DNA from: Chloroflexota bacterium
GTDB lineage: Bacteria; Chloroflexota; Dormibacteria; Dormibacterales; Dormibacteraceae
Direction: 5' to 3'
Length of the DNA: 64,000 nucleotides
NCBI GenBank assembly: GCA_005883575.1
Contig: VBFH01000028.1
Span: 1 to 64,000 of the forward strand
Part shown: positions 34,058 to 42,472 of the stretch, in pieces
Position numbering within the stretch: the stretch's first letter is position 1
Layout of the letters: every line of letters starts with the position of its first letter
The notes under the pieces: generated by a model
Database searches by the model: none
What the model was told of the DNA's origin: nothing
The model's input: only the letters and a program-made list of their open reading frames with translations
Position numbers and translations under genes: made by a program

Positions 34058-34387
34058 GCGGCCCGGCGTTTCTCGCCCCACCGACGTTTCGTAAGCGCCG
34101 ATCTGACCCGAGCTCAACGCTTGGGCGATCTGGGGTAGATGCTGAAGCTGCTCGCCGACGCAGAGCCGGTCGGCGGCTGAGGTTTTCGACATCTGGCATT
34201 GGGTCGCCACCCAGGAGGGCGCACTCTGCGCGGCGAGCAAATGACCAGCGAGCTTCTTGGCGGCGGCGACCACCCGGGAGAGCTTGCCATGGAGCCGATC
34301 GACCAGCTCAGATAGCTCTCGGGCATCGATGAAGGAGTCGTTTTCAACCTCGAGATCAGCGATTGCGACCGCCGGGCTTCCATGCAA
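34054..34387 (-). pseudogene. Internally deleted DUF222/HNH endonuclease gene
   Basis: The first part encodes VENDSFIDARELSELVDRL, then SWVATQCQMSKTSAADRL and AQALSSGQIG, closely matching the intact gene at 58725 (SWVASECQMSKTAAANRL). About 15 codons later, in a different frame, RRWGEKRRAA and a stop match its last residues (RRWGERRWAA). Roughly 270 codons, including the whole HNH motif, are missing between them. The start region also seems frameshifted. The similarity reaches upstream to ACGTAAATTTA (34431-34441), with the same 37-nt spacing to TTTTCGT as in the intact copy. Its stop overlaps the stop of the amidohydrolase gene. Confidence 0.85.
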
Positions 34388-34460
34388 GAATTGGACGAAA
34401 ATCAGTTCGCCCAGTCCAGCAAATCCATCTAAATTTACGTTGCGTCTGGTCGCCCAAGCT

Positions 34461-35099
34461 CTACCTCACCACCCCCTTCATAGCCCCTCTGCCAATCACG
34501 AGCACCGGCACCTGACTCCCGACCCCCGGCACCCGCCTCTGCCCCAGCACCCGCAGCCCCGCCGCCGCCAGCATCGGGTCGAGCCCCCTTCGCTCCGGGA
34601 AGCGCCTCAGCCGAAACAGCCGCCGCACATACCTCATCACCCCACTCGCCATGAAGTCGGCGAGCAGCCACCAACCCTCAAACCTCAACACCCGCGCGAT
34701 CTCGGCAATCCCCGCCCGCTGATCCGCCCAGTGATGGAACGTCATCGTGCTGAAGACCAGATCGAACTGCGCGTCAGGAAACGGCAGGCGCTCAGCCCTT
34801 GCAACGCGAAAGGTGATACCGCTTCCCGCGGAGAGCATCGCCTGGGCCTCCTTCACCATCTCCGGCGCCGCGTCGACCCCCTCCAACCTCGCCCCTGCAA
34901 ACAGACCCTCAGCCGACCGAAGCAGGCGGCCCGTCCCGCACCCGACGTCGAGGATCGCCCTCGCATCCCGCTTCTCCGAAACCGCCACCTCGAGCAGCGT
35001 CTTCTGCACCGGCTCGAGGATCAGCCGCTGCAGGTAGTGCCGGTCGTACGTCGCCGCCCAACGGTTGAAGCGATCGACGTCGTGACCAGAAGCCCTCAA
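34461..35099 (-). CDS. SAM-dependent class I methyltransferase
   Basis: 212 residues from a TTG overlapping the preceding stop (TTGA). Motif I ILDVGCGTGRLL, the acidic loop LEGVDAAPEM and the post-II segment FDLVFSTMTFHHW define a UbiE/MenG-like methyltransferase domain. The opening FNRWAATYDRHYLQ is typical of small-molecule methyltransferases. Substrate unknown. It is the second gene of a two-gene unit with the iron-sulfur protein. Confidence 0.85.
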   Translation of the reverse strand: MRASGHDVDRFNRWAATYDRHYLQRLILEPVQKTLLEVAVSEKRDARAILDVGCGTGRLLRSAEGLFAGARLEGVDAAPEMVKEAQAMLSAGSGITFRVARAERLPFPDAQFDLVFSTMTFHHWADQRAGIAEIARVLRFEGWWLLADFMASGVMRYVRRLFRLRRFPERRGLDPMLAAAGLRVLGQRRVPGVGSQVPVLVIGRGAMKGVVR

Positions 35100-35593
35100 T
35101 CGAGCCGCCGCGGGTCCTCCGACTTGCTGATCGGGCGGTCGAGCCGAAACCGGACCTGGCTCAGGTGAATCTTGTAAGGCACGCCGGGGGCCCGAAACCC
35201 GATCGCGAGGTGGCCGTTGTCGCAGAACGGCTTGTGCTCGGAATGCCCGCAGCGGCAAAGGGTGGCCCGGGGCAGGGTCTCGACGATGCCGTCTTCGCGG
35301 GTCACCTCGATCTTGCCGGTAACCATCAAAGGGCCGTCGCGGATGGGTGTGACCTTCGTCTCACTGTGCGCCTCTTGCGAACCTCTATCGAGGCGCCGGT
35401 ACTGCAGCGCGCCGCTCGGACAGCGCTCGACGACCTGCGCGACGACCTCGGCCTCACCCTCGTCGGGCAGCACCCATGGGCGGCGATCGACGTCGAACAC
35501 GCGGGTGTCGCCGCGAAGGCATTCGGCGATGTGGACACAGAGGTCGAGGTCGAAGCTCACCTCGATGTCGCGTCCGCGGTAAACCTTGCGCAT
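35096..35593 (-). CDS. Two-domain iron-sulfur protein (Fer4_19 plus CDGSH)
   Basis: 165 residues. The N-terminal half has CVHIAEC and a later ERCPSGAL, as in the divergent 4Fe-4S mono-cluster (Fer4_19) domain. The C-terminal half has CRCGHSEHKPFCDNGH, a CDGSH-type 2Fe-2S motif ligated by three Cys and one His. The combination is common in bacterial (4Fe-4S)-binding proteins of unknown role in redox or iron homeostasis. It is divergent from the HPRT gene, with 27 nt between start codons. Confidence 0.87.
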   Translation of the reverse strand: MRKVYRGRDIEVSFDLDLCVHIAECLRGDTRVFDVDRRPWVLPDEGEAEVVAQVVERCPSGALQYRRLDRGSQEAHSETKVTPIRDGPLMVTGKIEVTREDGIVETLPRATLCRCGHSEHKPFCDNGHLAIGFRAPGVPYKIHLSQVRFRLDRPISKSEDPRRLD

Positions 35594-35620
35594 CCAGCCA
35601 ACACTAGACTCTCTTCTTGC

Positions 35621-36187
35621 ATGCCTGAGGTGCTGGCATCGACGCCGAGAGCGCGGGGTTCCAGGCGAGCGCCCGGCCGGGCGATGATCTCCTCGAAGCG
35701 GATCTCGAAGCGGGTGCGCCAGCTCGGCCGCGAGATCTCGGAGCTCTACGCTGGCAGCGAAACACCGCTGGTGCTCGTCGCCATCCTCAAAGGCGCGACC
35801 GTGTTCGCGGCCGACCTGCTGCGCAGCCTCTCGATCCCGGCCGAGCTCGAGTTTGTACGTGCCGCCAGCTATGGCGCGGGGACGAAGAGCACAGGTCGAG
35901 TCAAGATCGCGCACATGGTCGAGGGGGCGCTGGCGGGACGCCACGTCCTGCTGGTCGAGGACATCGTCGACTCGGGCCGGACCATCGACACGATCCTCAA
36001 GCGCTTCCGCCGCATGAAGCCCGCCTCGCTTCGGGTCGCGGCTTTGCTCGACCGCCCCGCCCGCCGCGTGATCCCCGTGCAGATCGACTTCACCGGTTTC
36101 GTCATCCCCGACCGATTCGTGATCGGGTACGGACTCGATTACGCGGGCCTCTATCGCGAGCTCCCGGGGATCTACTCCCTGAGTTAG
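35621..36187 (+). CDS. hpt: Hypoxanthine phosphoribosyltransferase
   Basis: 188 residues from ATG. The hydrophobic start of the fold is LVLVAILKGATVFAADLLR. The PRPP-binding loop is LLVEDIVDSGRTID (about 111-124), and the base-binding end is FVIPDRFVIGYGLDYA. It salvages hypoxanthine or guanine with PRPP. Its place among deaminases and permeases suggests it competes with the catabolic branch for the same bases. It converges on codA with 3 nt between stops. Confidence 0.93.
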   Translation: MPEVLASTPRARGSRRAPGRAMISSKRISKRVRQLGREISELYAGSETPLVLVAILKGATVFAADLLRSLSIPAELEFVRAASYGAGTKSTGRVKIAHMVEGALAGRHVLLVEDIVDSGRTIDTILKRFRRMKPASLRVAALLDRPARRVIPVQIDFTGFVIPDRFVIGYGLDYAGLYRELPGIYSLS

Positions 36188-36190
36188 AGG

Positions 36191-37480
36191 TCAGACCGCC
36201 GGAACCGAAGGCCTCGGCGCCGGCTTCAAGAAGTCGACCAGCTCTTCGCGGTCGTTCCAGATGACCGTCGTGTGCTCTGGCTCGGTCCGGGCCACGATCT
36301 TCCCGCCCCGGAGCACGAGCTTCCGAGGGGCGATGAGCCGGATCGCGTCCATCTCGCTCGGCGCGGCAAAGGCGCACAGGTCGGCGCGGCAACCTGGCAG
36401 TAGCCCGTAATGCTCCAGCCCAAGCGCGCTCGCCGGGTTCCAGGTGATCATGTCCATCAGCGTCCGCAGCTCCCCGTGCCCTGACATCTGGCCGTAGTGC
36501 GCAAGCACGAAAGCAGCTTGCAGCGGATCGGAGCAGCCCAGCGGATACCACGGATCCATCACCGAGTCGTGGCCGATGCACACGTTGACGCCGGCCGCGA
36601 GCAGCTCCTTCACCCGCGTGTGGCCGCGCCGGATCGGATAGCTGTCAAAGCGGCCCTGCAGGGTCGCGTTGTCGAGAGGGTTCGTGACCATGTGCATCTG
36701 CGCGCGCTTGAGGTTGTTGATCAGGCGGTAGGCGTAGGCGTTGTTGTAGGAGTGCATGGCGGTGGTGTGGCTCGCCGTAACGCGCCCGCCCATGCCGAGG
36801 CGGATCGTTTCGGCGGCCATCACCTCGACGAATCGCGAGTGGTCGTCGTCGGTCTCGTCACAGTGAATGTCGACCCGCAAGCCTTTGTTGGATGCAAGGG
36901 CGAAGGCGAACTTGACCGACTGCTCGCCGTACTCACGGGTCAGCTCGAAATGCGGGATGGCGCCGACCACGTCGACGCCCAGGTCGATCGCCTTGCGCAT
37001 CAGGTCCTGGCCGCCGTCAAACGACATGATTCCCTGCTGGGGGAAGGCGACCAGCTGCAGCGTGATCTGGTCACCGATCTCCTTGCGCAGCTCGACCAGC
37101 GCCCGGACGGCCCGCAGCTCCGGGTCGCACACGTCGACATGGCTGCGAACGAACTGCACGCCGTTGGCCAGCTGCCATCGAAGGACGGTCCGAACCCGTT
37201 GCTTGACGTCCTCCACGGTCAGGTTCTTGACCCGCTCGGCCCAGATCGCGATGCCCTCGAACAGCGATCCGGACTCGTTGTGCCGCGGCTCGCCCACCGT
37301 CAGGACGGCGTCCAGGTGGATATGAGGCTCCACGAGCGCGGGGGTGACGAGGGCGCCCGCCAGGTCGATGGTCTGGCGTGCCTCGGGCTCCAGCTCGCTG
37401 ATCATCCCGTCCTTGATGCCAATCTCCCGGGTCTCCAGCTCGCCCGGGAGGCGGGCACCCCGGAGCAGCAAATCCAGCAT
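36191..37480 (-). CDS. codA: Cytosine deaminase
   Basis: 429 residues, normal CodA length. The metal and catalytic residues are all present: H53/H55 (EPHIHLD), H206 and E209 (HCDETDDDHSRF), H238 in SHTTAMHSYNNAYA, and D305 in GHDSVMDPWYPLG. It converts cytosine to uracil and ammonia in the cytoplasm. It is divergent from an NCS1 permease, as in the E. coli codBA pairing though in a different arrangement. Its product uracil is the proposed input of the oxidative route at 22-31 kb. Confidence 0.95.
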   Translation of the reverse strand: MLDLLLRGARLPGELETREIGIKDGMISELEPEARQTIDLAGALVTPALVEPHIHLDAVLTVGEPRHNESGSLFEGIAIWAERVKNLTVEDVKQRVRTVLRWQLANGVQFVRSHVDVCDPELRAVRALVELRKEIGDQITLQLVAFPQQGIMSFDGGQDLMRKAIDLGVDVVGAIPHFELTREYGEQSVKFAFALASNKGLRVDIHCDETDDDHSRFVEVMAAETIRLGMGGRVTASHTTAMHSYNNAYAYRLINNLKRAQMHMVTNPLDNATLQGRFDSYPIRRGHTRVKELLAAGVNVCIGHDSVMDPWYPLGCSDPLQAAFVLAHYGQMSGHGELRTLMDMITWNPASALGLEHYGLLPGCRADLCAFAAPSEMDAIRLIAPRKLVLRGGKIVARTEPEHTTVIWNDREELVDFLKPAPRPSVPAV

Positions 37481-37555
37481 TCGACGGAACGCTAGCAGAC
37501 GCTTAAACTTCGGGCGTACTTTCCGGCGGGTGGTCCTTTAGGGAGGGAAGCGCCT

Positions 37556-39037
37556 ATGCAAACGGTCCAGGAAGTAGAAAAGCACGTACCGGTTCGCGAG
37601 GGCGAATACGGGGAGAGGGTCGCCACCGTCGAGCCGGGAGGCGTCGAGTACATAGCCCTCAAGGAGCGCCACGGGAAGCCCATCGATCTCTTCTGGACGT
37701 GGCTTTCCCCCAACCTCGAGTTCGCGACCGTCTATGTCGGCGTCCTTGGCGTGGCGGTGTTCGGGCTCAGCTTCTGGCAAACGGCCCTCGCGATCGTGGT
37801 CGGAAGCGCTCTCGGGTCGCTGACCCACTGGGTGCTGTCTTCGTGGGGCCCGAAGTTCGGGGTCCCGATGATGGTCGAGAGCCGGGGGGCGTTCGGCTTC
37901 CTCGGCAACATCTTGCCCGCGGGTCTCAACGCGTTCACGGGCACGATCGGCTGGTTCATCGTCAACAGCGTCAGCGGAGCCTTCGCGCTCCAGGCGCTCG
38001 CCCTCCTCATCAACGTCAACCTTCCTTTTGCCGTGACGTTCCTGATCATCGTGGTCGCCCAGGTGGCAATCGCGACCCTCGGCCACAACTTCATCCACGT
38101 CTTCGAGCGCTGGGCGCTGCCGCTGCTCGGCATCGTGTTCGCATTGGCGACGATCTTCATCTTCACCAAGGCGAACGTCGGGCTCGGAGTCAACACCAAG
38201 GCGCCGGTATTCGTCGGCGAGTTCGGCAGCTTCACGCTTCTGTTCACTGCGACGTTCGGCTACGCGGCCGGGTGGAACCCGTACGCGGCCGACTACACGC
38301 GCTACCTTCCGCCAACCACGAACCGGACGATGGTCGGCTTCTGGGCGGCGATGGGTGTATTTGTCTCGTGCGTCGTGATCGAGCTGGCAGGGGCTGCTCT
38401 GGCCACCGTCGCCGGCACCAAGTGGGGTCCAACCGACATCCCCACCGTGCAGCTGCACGTCGCGATGCCCGACATCCTCTACTACCTCACCTTGCTCTGC
38501 ATCGCGGTCGGGGCGGTCTGCGCCAACGCGATCAACATCTACAGCGGGACGATGTCCTTGGTCGCGGTCGGCATTCGGGAGATGGGGCTGACGCTTCGCC
38601 AGCGCCGCGCCCTGCTGGCCATCGCGGCCGGCGTGCTCGGTTACATCATCGGGATCGTCGGCCAGGCCAACGTCGGCCCGGGCAGCAAGTACGAGTTCTT
38701 CCTGCTTCTGATCAGCTACTGGATCGGCCCCTGGCTGGCCGTCGTGCTCGTCGACTACTGGCAGCGCCGAGGCGACTATGGCGACGAGTCGATGTTCTAC
38801 GACACCAAATACCAACGCTGGCAGGGAGTCGCCGCGATGGCGATCGGCCTTGTGGTTTCTGTCTGGCTCTTCTCGAACAACATCATCTACACCGGTGTTG
38901 TGCCCAGCGGCAACCCGGGCATCGGCGACATCACCTTCATCGTGGGCTTCGTCCTGACCGGGGTCCTGTACTACGCGTTCAACATGATGTCCAGGCGGGC
39001 GACAAGTCCGGCCGGGATGGCAGGCTCGCGGGCCTGA
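37556..39037 (+). CDS. NCS1-family cytosine/purine permease
   Basis: 493 residues with 12 predicted helices. NCS1-like features are FWTWLSPNLEFATVYVG in the first helix, VPMMVESRGAFGFLGN and GWNPYAADYTRYLP. A cation-coupled carrier for cytosine, purines, allantoin or hydantoin fits. The ATG is preceded by AGGGAGG. Divergent pairing with codA favours cytosine, but the next downstream operon is for allantoin. The 75-nt gap to codA probably contains both promoters. Confidence 0.92.
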   Translation: MQTVQEVEKHVPVREGEYGERVATVEPGGVEYIALKERHGKPIDLFWTWLSPNLEFATVYVGVLGVAVFGLSFWQTALAIVVGSALGSLTHWVLSSWGPKFGVPMMVESRGAFGFLGNILPAGLNAFTGTIGWFIVNSVSGAFALQALALLINVNLPFAVTFLIIVVAQVAIATLGHNFIHVFERWALPLLGIVFALATIFIFTKANVGLGVNTKAPVFVGEFGSFTLLFTATFGYAAGWNPYAADYTRYLPPTTNRTMVGFWAAMGVFVSCVVIELAGAALATVAGTKWGPTDIPTVQLHVAMPDILYYLTLLCIAVGAVCANAINIYSGTMSLVAVGIREMGLTLRQRRALLAIAAGVLGYIIGIVGQANVGPGSKYEFFLLLISYWIGPWLAVVLVDYWQRRGDYGDESMFYDTKYQRWQGVAAMAIGLVVSVWLFSNNIIYTGVVPSGNPGIGDITFIVGFVLTGVLYYAFNMMSRRATSPAGMAGSRA

Positions 39038-39057
39038 CCCCGGGCGTCATTAATAAG

Positions 39058-39087
39058 AGCGCCGCTGCCTCCGCGGGCGGCGGCGCT
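39058..39087 (+). terminator. GC-rich hairpin after the NCS1 permease
   Basis: AGCGCCGCTGCC pairs with GGCGGCGGCGCT around the loop TCCGCG: 12 bp with one wobble. It begins 20 nt after the permease stop and is followed by ACTTTGATCT, a weak U-tract. It probably ends the permease transcript and insulates the DUF3830 operon. Confidence 0.65.
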
Positions 39088-39099
39088 ACTTTGATCTAT

Positions 39100-39130
39100 A
39101 TGAGAGGGAACCCCGATGGTTGCCTCTCAT
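39100..39130 (+). other. Second inverted repeat in the permease-DUF3830 gap
   Basis: ATGAGAGG...CCTCTCAT (8 bp) continues past one G-G mismatch into AACC/GGTT (4 bp) around CCGAT. It lies 12 nt after the presumed terminator and about 40 nt before a possible -10 element (TATACG, 39169). It could be a protein-binding dyad or a second terminator. No T-run follows on either strand. Confidence 0.5.
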
Positions 39131-39174
39131 CGGCCGGTCGCATCGCGACGGGCCTGCTCGCTTTCCGGTATACG

Positions 39175-39286
39175 GTTGGGACTTGTCTAAGAAGTCACTC
39201 GTTGCAACGATTGGCAGGCGCTTAGGACAAAGCGCGGCCGGCGTAAAGCCGGTCGCCCTGGAAACGCTGGCTGTCAGAGGAAAGGC
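39175..39286 (+). ncRNA. Structured 5' leader of the DUF3830-allantoin operon, candidate cis-regulatory RNA
   Basis: Three nested helices can be drawn. TTGTCTAAG (39183-39191) pairs with CTTAGGACAA (39221-39230), with one bulge, enclosing about 29 nt that include the palindrome CGTTGCAACG. CCGGC-GTAAA-GCCGG follows, closed by GCG/CGC. Finally ACGC...GCGT encloses the smaller CTG/CAG pair, and this last helix covers the AGAGG ribosome site and the GTG start at 39287. The arrangement resembles translation-controlling riboswitches. No known class matches by eye. The transcript start is inferred from TATACG only. Confidence 0.45.
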
Positions 39287-39700
39287 GTGGACGTAGAGAT
39301 CAAGGTCGGCAACCTTCGTTTTGTCGCCCGGCTCGAGACGGAGGCGGCGCCGAAAACGTGCCACGCCTTTCAGAGCATGCTCCCGATTGAGGCTCAGCTC
39401 ATCCAGGCACGGTGGAGCGGTGAGGCGGCCTGGATCCCGTTCGGCGAGCTCGCGCTCGACCTCGGATATGAGAACCACACGAGTCACCCTTCGCCCGGCC
39501 AGCTGCTGCTCTATCCGGGCGGAATCAGCGAGACCGAGATCCTCTTTCCTTACGGCTCGACCGTCTTCGGCAGCAAGATGGGCCAGCTCGCGGGAAACCA
39601 CTTCGCCACCATCTACGAAGGCAACGACCGGCTGAAAGACCTGGGCGAGCTCGTGCTGTGGAGAGGCGCGCAGGAGATAAGTTTCACGTCGATCGGATGA
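39287..39700 (+). CDS. DUF3830 family (cyclophilin-like fold) protein
   Basis: 137 residues from a GTG with AGAGG 6 nt upstream. Recognisable DUF3830 stretches are RLETEAAPKTCHAF, IQARWSGEAAW and YPGGISETEILFPYG. The family has a cyclophilin-like fold, occurs with hydantoin, allantoin and related amide catabolic genes, and has no established reaction. It is coupled by ATGA to the allantoate amidohydrolase gene, so a role in ureide metabolism (isomerase or binding) is likely. Confidence 0.8.
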   Translation: MDVEIKVGNLRFVARLETEAAPKTCHAFQSMLPIEAQLIQARWSGEAAWIPFGELALDLGYENHTSHPSPGQLLLYPGGISETEILFPYGSTVFGSKMGQLAGNHFATIYEGNDRLKDLGELVLWRGAQEISFTSIG

Positions 39701-40914
39701 GCGCGGCCGAGACGGTCATGCAGCGGTGCGATGTCCTGGGCGCGTGCACTGAGGAACCCAGCTCGATCACCCGACCCTTCGCCTCAGACGCAATGCGGTC
39801 CGCGCACGTGTACGTGAGCGAGTGGATGCGCGCGGCCGGCATGACCGTCGCGCGCGACAACATCGGCAACCTGCGGGCTCGCTACGACGGGACGGGAGAG
39901 ACGACGCTCCTGCTCGGCTCGCACCTGGATTCCGTGCGCGACGCGGGCCGCTATGACGGCCCTCTCGGCGTGATGGTCGCAATCGCGGCGGTGCAGCGCC
40001 TGCACGACGAAGGCAAGCGTCTCGGTTTCGGGATCGAGGTGCTCGCCTTCGCCGACGAGGAAGGGCTTCGGTTTGGAACCACCTACCTGGGCAGCCGCGC
40101 CTTCGCCGGGAGGCTCGACCCAAACGACTTAGAACGGGCCGACTCGACTGGCGTGAGCATGGCCGAGGCGATTCGCGCCTTCGGGGGTGACCCTGCCCGG
40201 ATCGGCCAGGACCGCCGCCCCGCCGAGAACCTGCTCGGCTATGTGGAGGTCCACATCGAACAGGGCCCGGTGCTCGAGGCGCAAGGCCTCCCGGTTGGCA
40301 TCGTGTCCGCGATCGCCGGCCAGGCACGAATCGAGATCGTCTTCGCCGGCGAGGCAGGCCACGCGGGCACCGTGCCTATGGATCGCCGCCGCGACGCACT
40401 GACCGCGGCCTCGGAGGTCGTGCTCGCCGCCGAGGCCGCCGCCACGACCGAGGAGGCTCTTGTCGCGACCGTCGGCAAGCTCGAGGTCGAGCCTGGCGTC
40501 GCCAACGTCATCCCCGGCCGCGTCACCTTCACCATCGACGTCCGGCACGGCGACGACGCGATTCGCTCGCGCGTGAGCGAGGCACTCCTGTCCCGCGCCC
40601 GAGACATCGCCAGGCGCCGCAAGCTGGCGATCGAAGTGCGGCCGATCAGCGAGAACGCCGCGGTTAGATGCGCGCCGCGCTTGATCGGGCTGCTCACGCA
40701 GGCCGTGAGGGACTGCGGGCAACGACCTCTCCAGCTGACGTGCGGCGCCGGCCATGACGCCGTTGTGATGTCATCCATGACCGACGTCGGGATGCTGTTC
40801 ATCCGCTGCAAAGGCGGCGTCAGCCACAACCCTGCAGAGTCTGTCACGACGCAGGACGTATCCACCGCGATCGACGTTCTCGGTCGCTTTCTGGAGCTGC
40901 TCCCCACAAAGTGA
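39697..40914 (+). CDS. Allantoate amidohydrolase/M20-family ureidohydrolase
   Basis: 405 residues. Di-metal M20 features occur in order: GSHLDSV (about 72), YDGPLGV, FADEEGLRF, HIEQGPVLE, AGHAGTVPM (dimerisation-domain start) and GAGHDAVVM. This is the AllC/beta-ureidopropionase/N-carbamoylase subfamily; members cleave ureido groups. With allantoinase encoded directly downstream, allantoate is the most likely substrate, giving ureidoglycolate, ammonia and CO2. N-carbamoyl-beta-alanine cannot be excluded. Confidence 0.9.
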   Translation: MSAAETVMQRCDVLGACTEEPSSITRPFASDAMRSAHVYVSEWMRAAGMTVARDNIGNLRARYDGTGETTLLLGSHLDSVRDAGRYDGPLGVMVAIAAVQRLHDEGKRLGFGIEVLAFADEEGLRFGTTYLGSRAFAGRLDPNDLERADSTGVSMAEAIRAFGGDPARIGQDRRPAENLLGYVEVHIEQGPVLEAQGLPVGIVSAIAGQARIEIVFAGEAGHAGTVPMDRRRDALTAASEVVLAAEAAATTEEALVATVGKLEVEPGVANVIPGRVTFTIDVRHGDDAIRSRVSEALLSRARDIARRRKLAIEVRPISENAAVRCAPRLIGLLTQAVRDCGQRPLQLTCGAGHDAVVMSSMTDVGMLFIRCKGGVSHNPAESVTTQDVSTAIDVLGRFLELLPTK

Positions 40915-42194
40915 TCGTCCGCGGCGGCACTATCGTCACCCCACGCGGCATGGAGCAGGTGGACATCGTCGTCAACCACGGCCGCATCGCCGAGATCGGG
41001 CCCCATCTCGAGGGCTACGGTCAGGTCATCGACGCTCGAGGCCTTCACGTGTTTCCGGGCGGCATCGATTCCCACGTTCATTTCAACGAGCCCGGGCGCA
41101 CTGACTGGGAGACCATCGCCAGCGGTTCGGCGGCGCTCGCAGCCGGCGGCTACACGGCGTTCATCGATATGCCGCTGAACAACCTGCCCGTCACCACCGA
41201 CCTCGCCGCTTTCGACCTGAAGCTCGCAGCGATGCAGCGTTCCTCGGCCGTCGACTTCGGGATCTGGGGAGGACTCGTCCCTGGCAACGTGGACCAGCTC
41301 CGCGGGCTGGTGGAACACGGCGCCACGGGCTTCAAGGCCTTCATGTGCGCGAGCGGGATCGACGAGTTTCCGGCGGTCGACACCGACACGCTCCGCGAAG
41401 GCATGGCCCGGATCGCCGAGCTCGATTCGATCCTGCTCGTCCACGCCGAAGCGCCGGGCCGGCTCTTGACGCCGCAGGGTACGGGGCCCTCCGATTTCAT
41501 CCGCTCACGCCCACCCGAGGCTGAGGTCGAGGCGATCGAGGAAGCGATCGCGATCGCACGCGACACCGGCTGCCGGCTGCACGTGGTCCACGTCAGCACG
41601 GTTCAGGGGATCACTGCGATTCAGGAGGCGCAGCTGCATGGTGTCGAGGTCAGCGCCGAGACCTGCCCCCACTACCTCCTCTACGCGGAAGAGGACCTGG
41701 AGCGGCTGGGCGGCGCCGCCAAGTGCGCCCCCCCGTTCCGCAGCGCGGGCAATCGCGACGACCTGATGGCCATGGTGGCCGGCGGCGAGGTGGAGATGAT
41801 CGTCTCGGACCACTCGCCCAGCACGCTCGAGCTCAAGCAAGGAGACGACTTCACCAGGATCTGGGGCGGCATCTCGGGCTGCCAATCGACCAGGCAGCTG
41901 CTTCTGGCTCAGGCTCGGGTCGAGCCGTCTGTCCTCGCCGCCATGACGTCGACCAACATCGCGAGGCGATTCAGGCTGTCGAACAAAGGTGACATCGCGC
42001 CCGGATTCGACGCTGACCTGTGGCTGGTCGACCTGAGCGTCGAGGATGTCGTGCGGAACGAGGATCTCCTCTACAGGATCCCTTTCAGCGCGCATTCGGG
42101 ACAGCGGATTCGCGGCCGCACCGTGCAGACGCTGGTCCGAGGCGGGCCGCCCGCCCCAGGCGCAGGCCGCCTGCTAAATCAGGCGCGTAATTAA
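40911..42194 (+). CDS. allB: Allantoinase (AllB-like cyclic amidohydrolase)
   Basis: 427 residues from a GTG in the preceding stop (GTGA). The metal motif is DSHVHFNEPGRTDWE (H55/H57). The carbamylated Lys is in TGFKAFM, and later ligands are in HVVHVST, AETCPHYL and SDHSP. HFNEPGRTDWE is the allantoinase variant of the dihydroorotase/hydantoinase signature. It hydrolyses allantoin to allantoate for the amidohydrolase encoded just upstream. Confidence 0.93.
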   Translation: MIVRGGTIVTPRGMEQVDIVVNHGRIAEIGPHLEGYGQVIDARGLHVFPGGIDSHVHFNEPGRTDWETIASGSAALAAGGYTAFIDMPLNNLPVTTDLAAFDLKLAAMQRSSAVDFGIWGGLVPGNVDQLRGLVEHGATGFKAFMCASGIDEFPAVDTDTLREGMARIAELDSILLVHAEAPGRLLTPQGTGPSDFIRSRPPEAEVEAIEEAIAIARDTGCRLHVVHVSTVQGITAIQEAQLHGVEVSAETCPHYLLYAEEDLERLGGAAKCAPPFRSAGNRDDLMAMVAGGEVEMIVSDHSPSTLELKQGDDFTRIWGGISGCQSTRQLLLAQARVEPSVLAAMTSTNIARRFRLSNKGDIAPGFDADLWLVDLSVEDVVRNEDLLYRIPFSAHSGQRIRGRTVQTLVRGGPPAPGAGRLLNQARN

Positions 42195-42235
42195 CCGCTT
42201 CCGACTACGATTCAGCGCTCGGCGCTGCGCCGATC

Positions 42236-42472
42236 GTGGCATTTGGCCCGACGACCGCAGTCGCCGGCACCTCAACGATCGACTGGACGCAGGTCACGAG
42301 GCCAGGACCATCCGCGCGAGAGGGCTCATATATCGCCTACGACTCGGCGCGAGCCAAAACGGTGCTCTTCGGTGGCTACGAGCCGGCCGGTTTCGGGAAG
42401 TACGACTCCGACACCTGGGAATTCGATGGCACGCCGCCGAACAGGACCAGATTCGCGTGCGCGCTGTCGTAG
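42236..42472 (+). pseudogene. Kelch-repeat gene, 5' fragment broken by a small inversion
   Basis: The fragment encodes one good Kelch unit (EGSYIAYDSARAKTVLFGGYEP then SDTWEFDG) and then loses sense. The opposite strand of about 42430-42486 encodes the start of the next Kelch unit, HVAMVYDSAHANLVLFGG. The plus strand resumes with ETNPDQALADTWTFG. Turning the roughly 57-bp block round restores an in-frame EFDG-HVAMVYDS junction and a second repeat, though the usual linker between repeats is missing. The upstream end also lacks a start with a signal peptide, so the gene is decayed at its 5' end too. Confidence 0.75.

Noticed and set aside
34461..35258. Longer start for the methyltransferase
   Set aside because: The extra N-terminus overlaps the iron-sulfur gene antiparallel to nothing useful and reads Pro/Arg-rich; the TTG at 35099 overlaps the preceding stop as elsewhere in the window.
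39195..39230. SAH riboswitch suggested by GTTGCAACG and GGCGCTT
   Set aside because: Only a few bases resemble the consensus, the order of conserved blocks does not fit, and the downstream genes are unrelated to SAH recycling.
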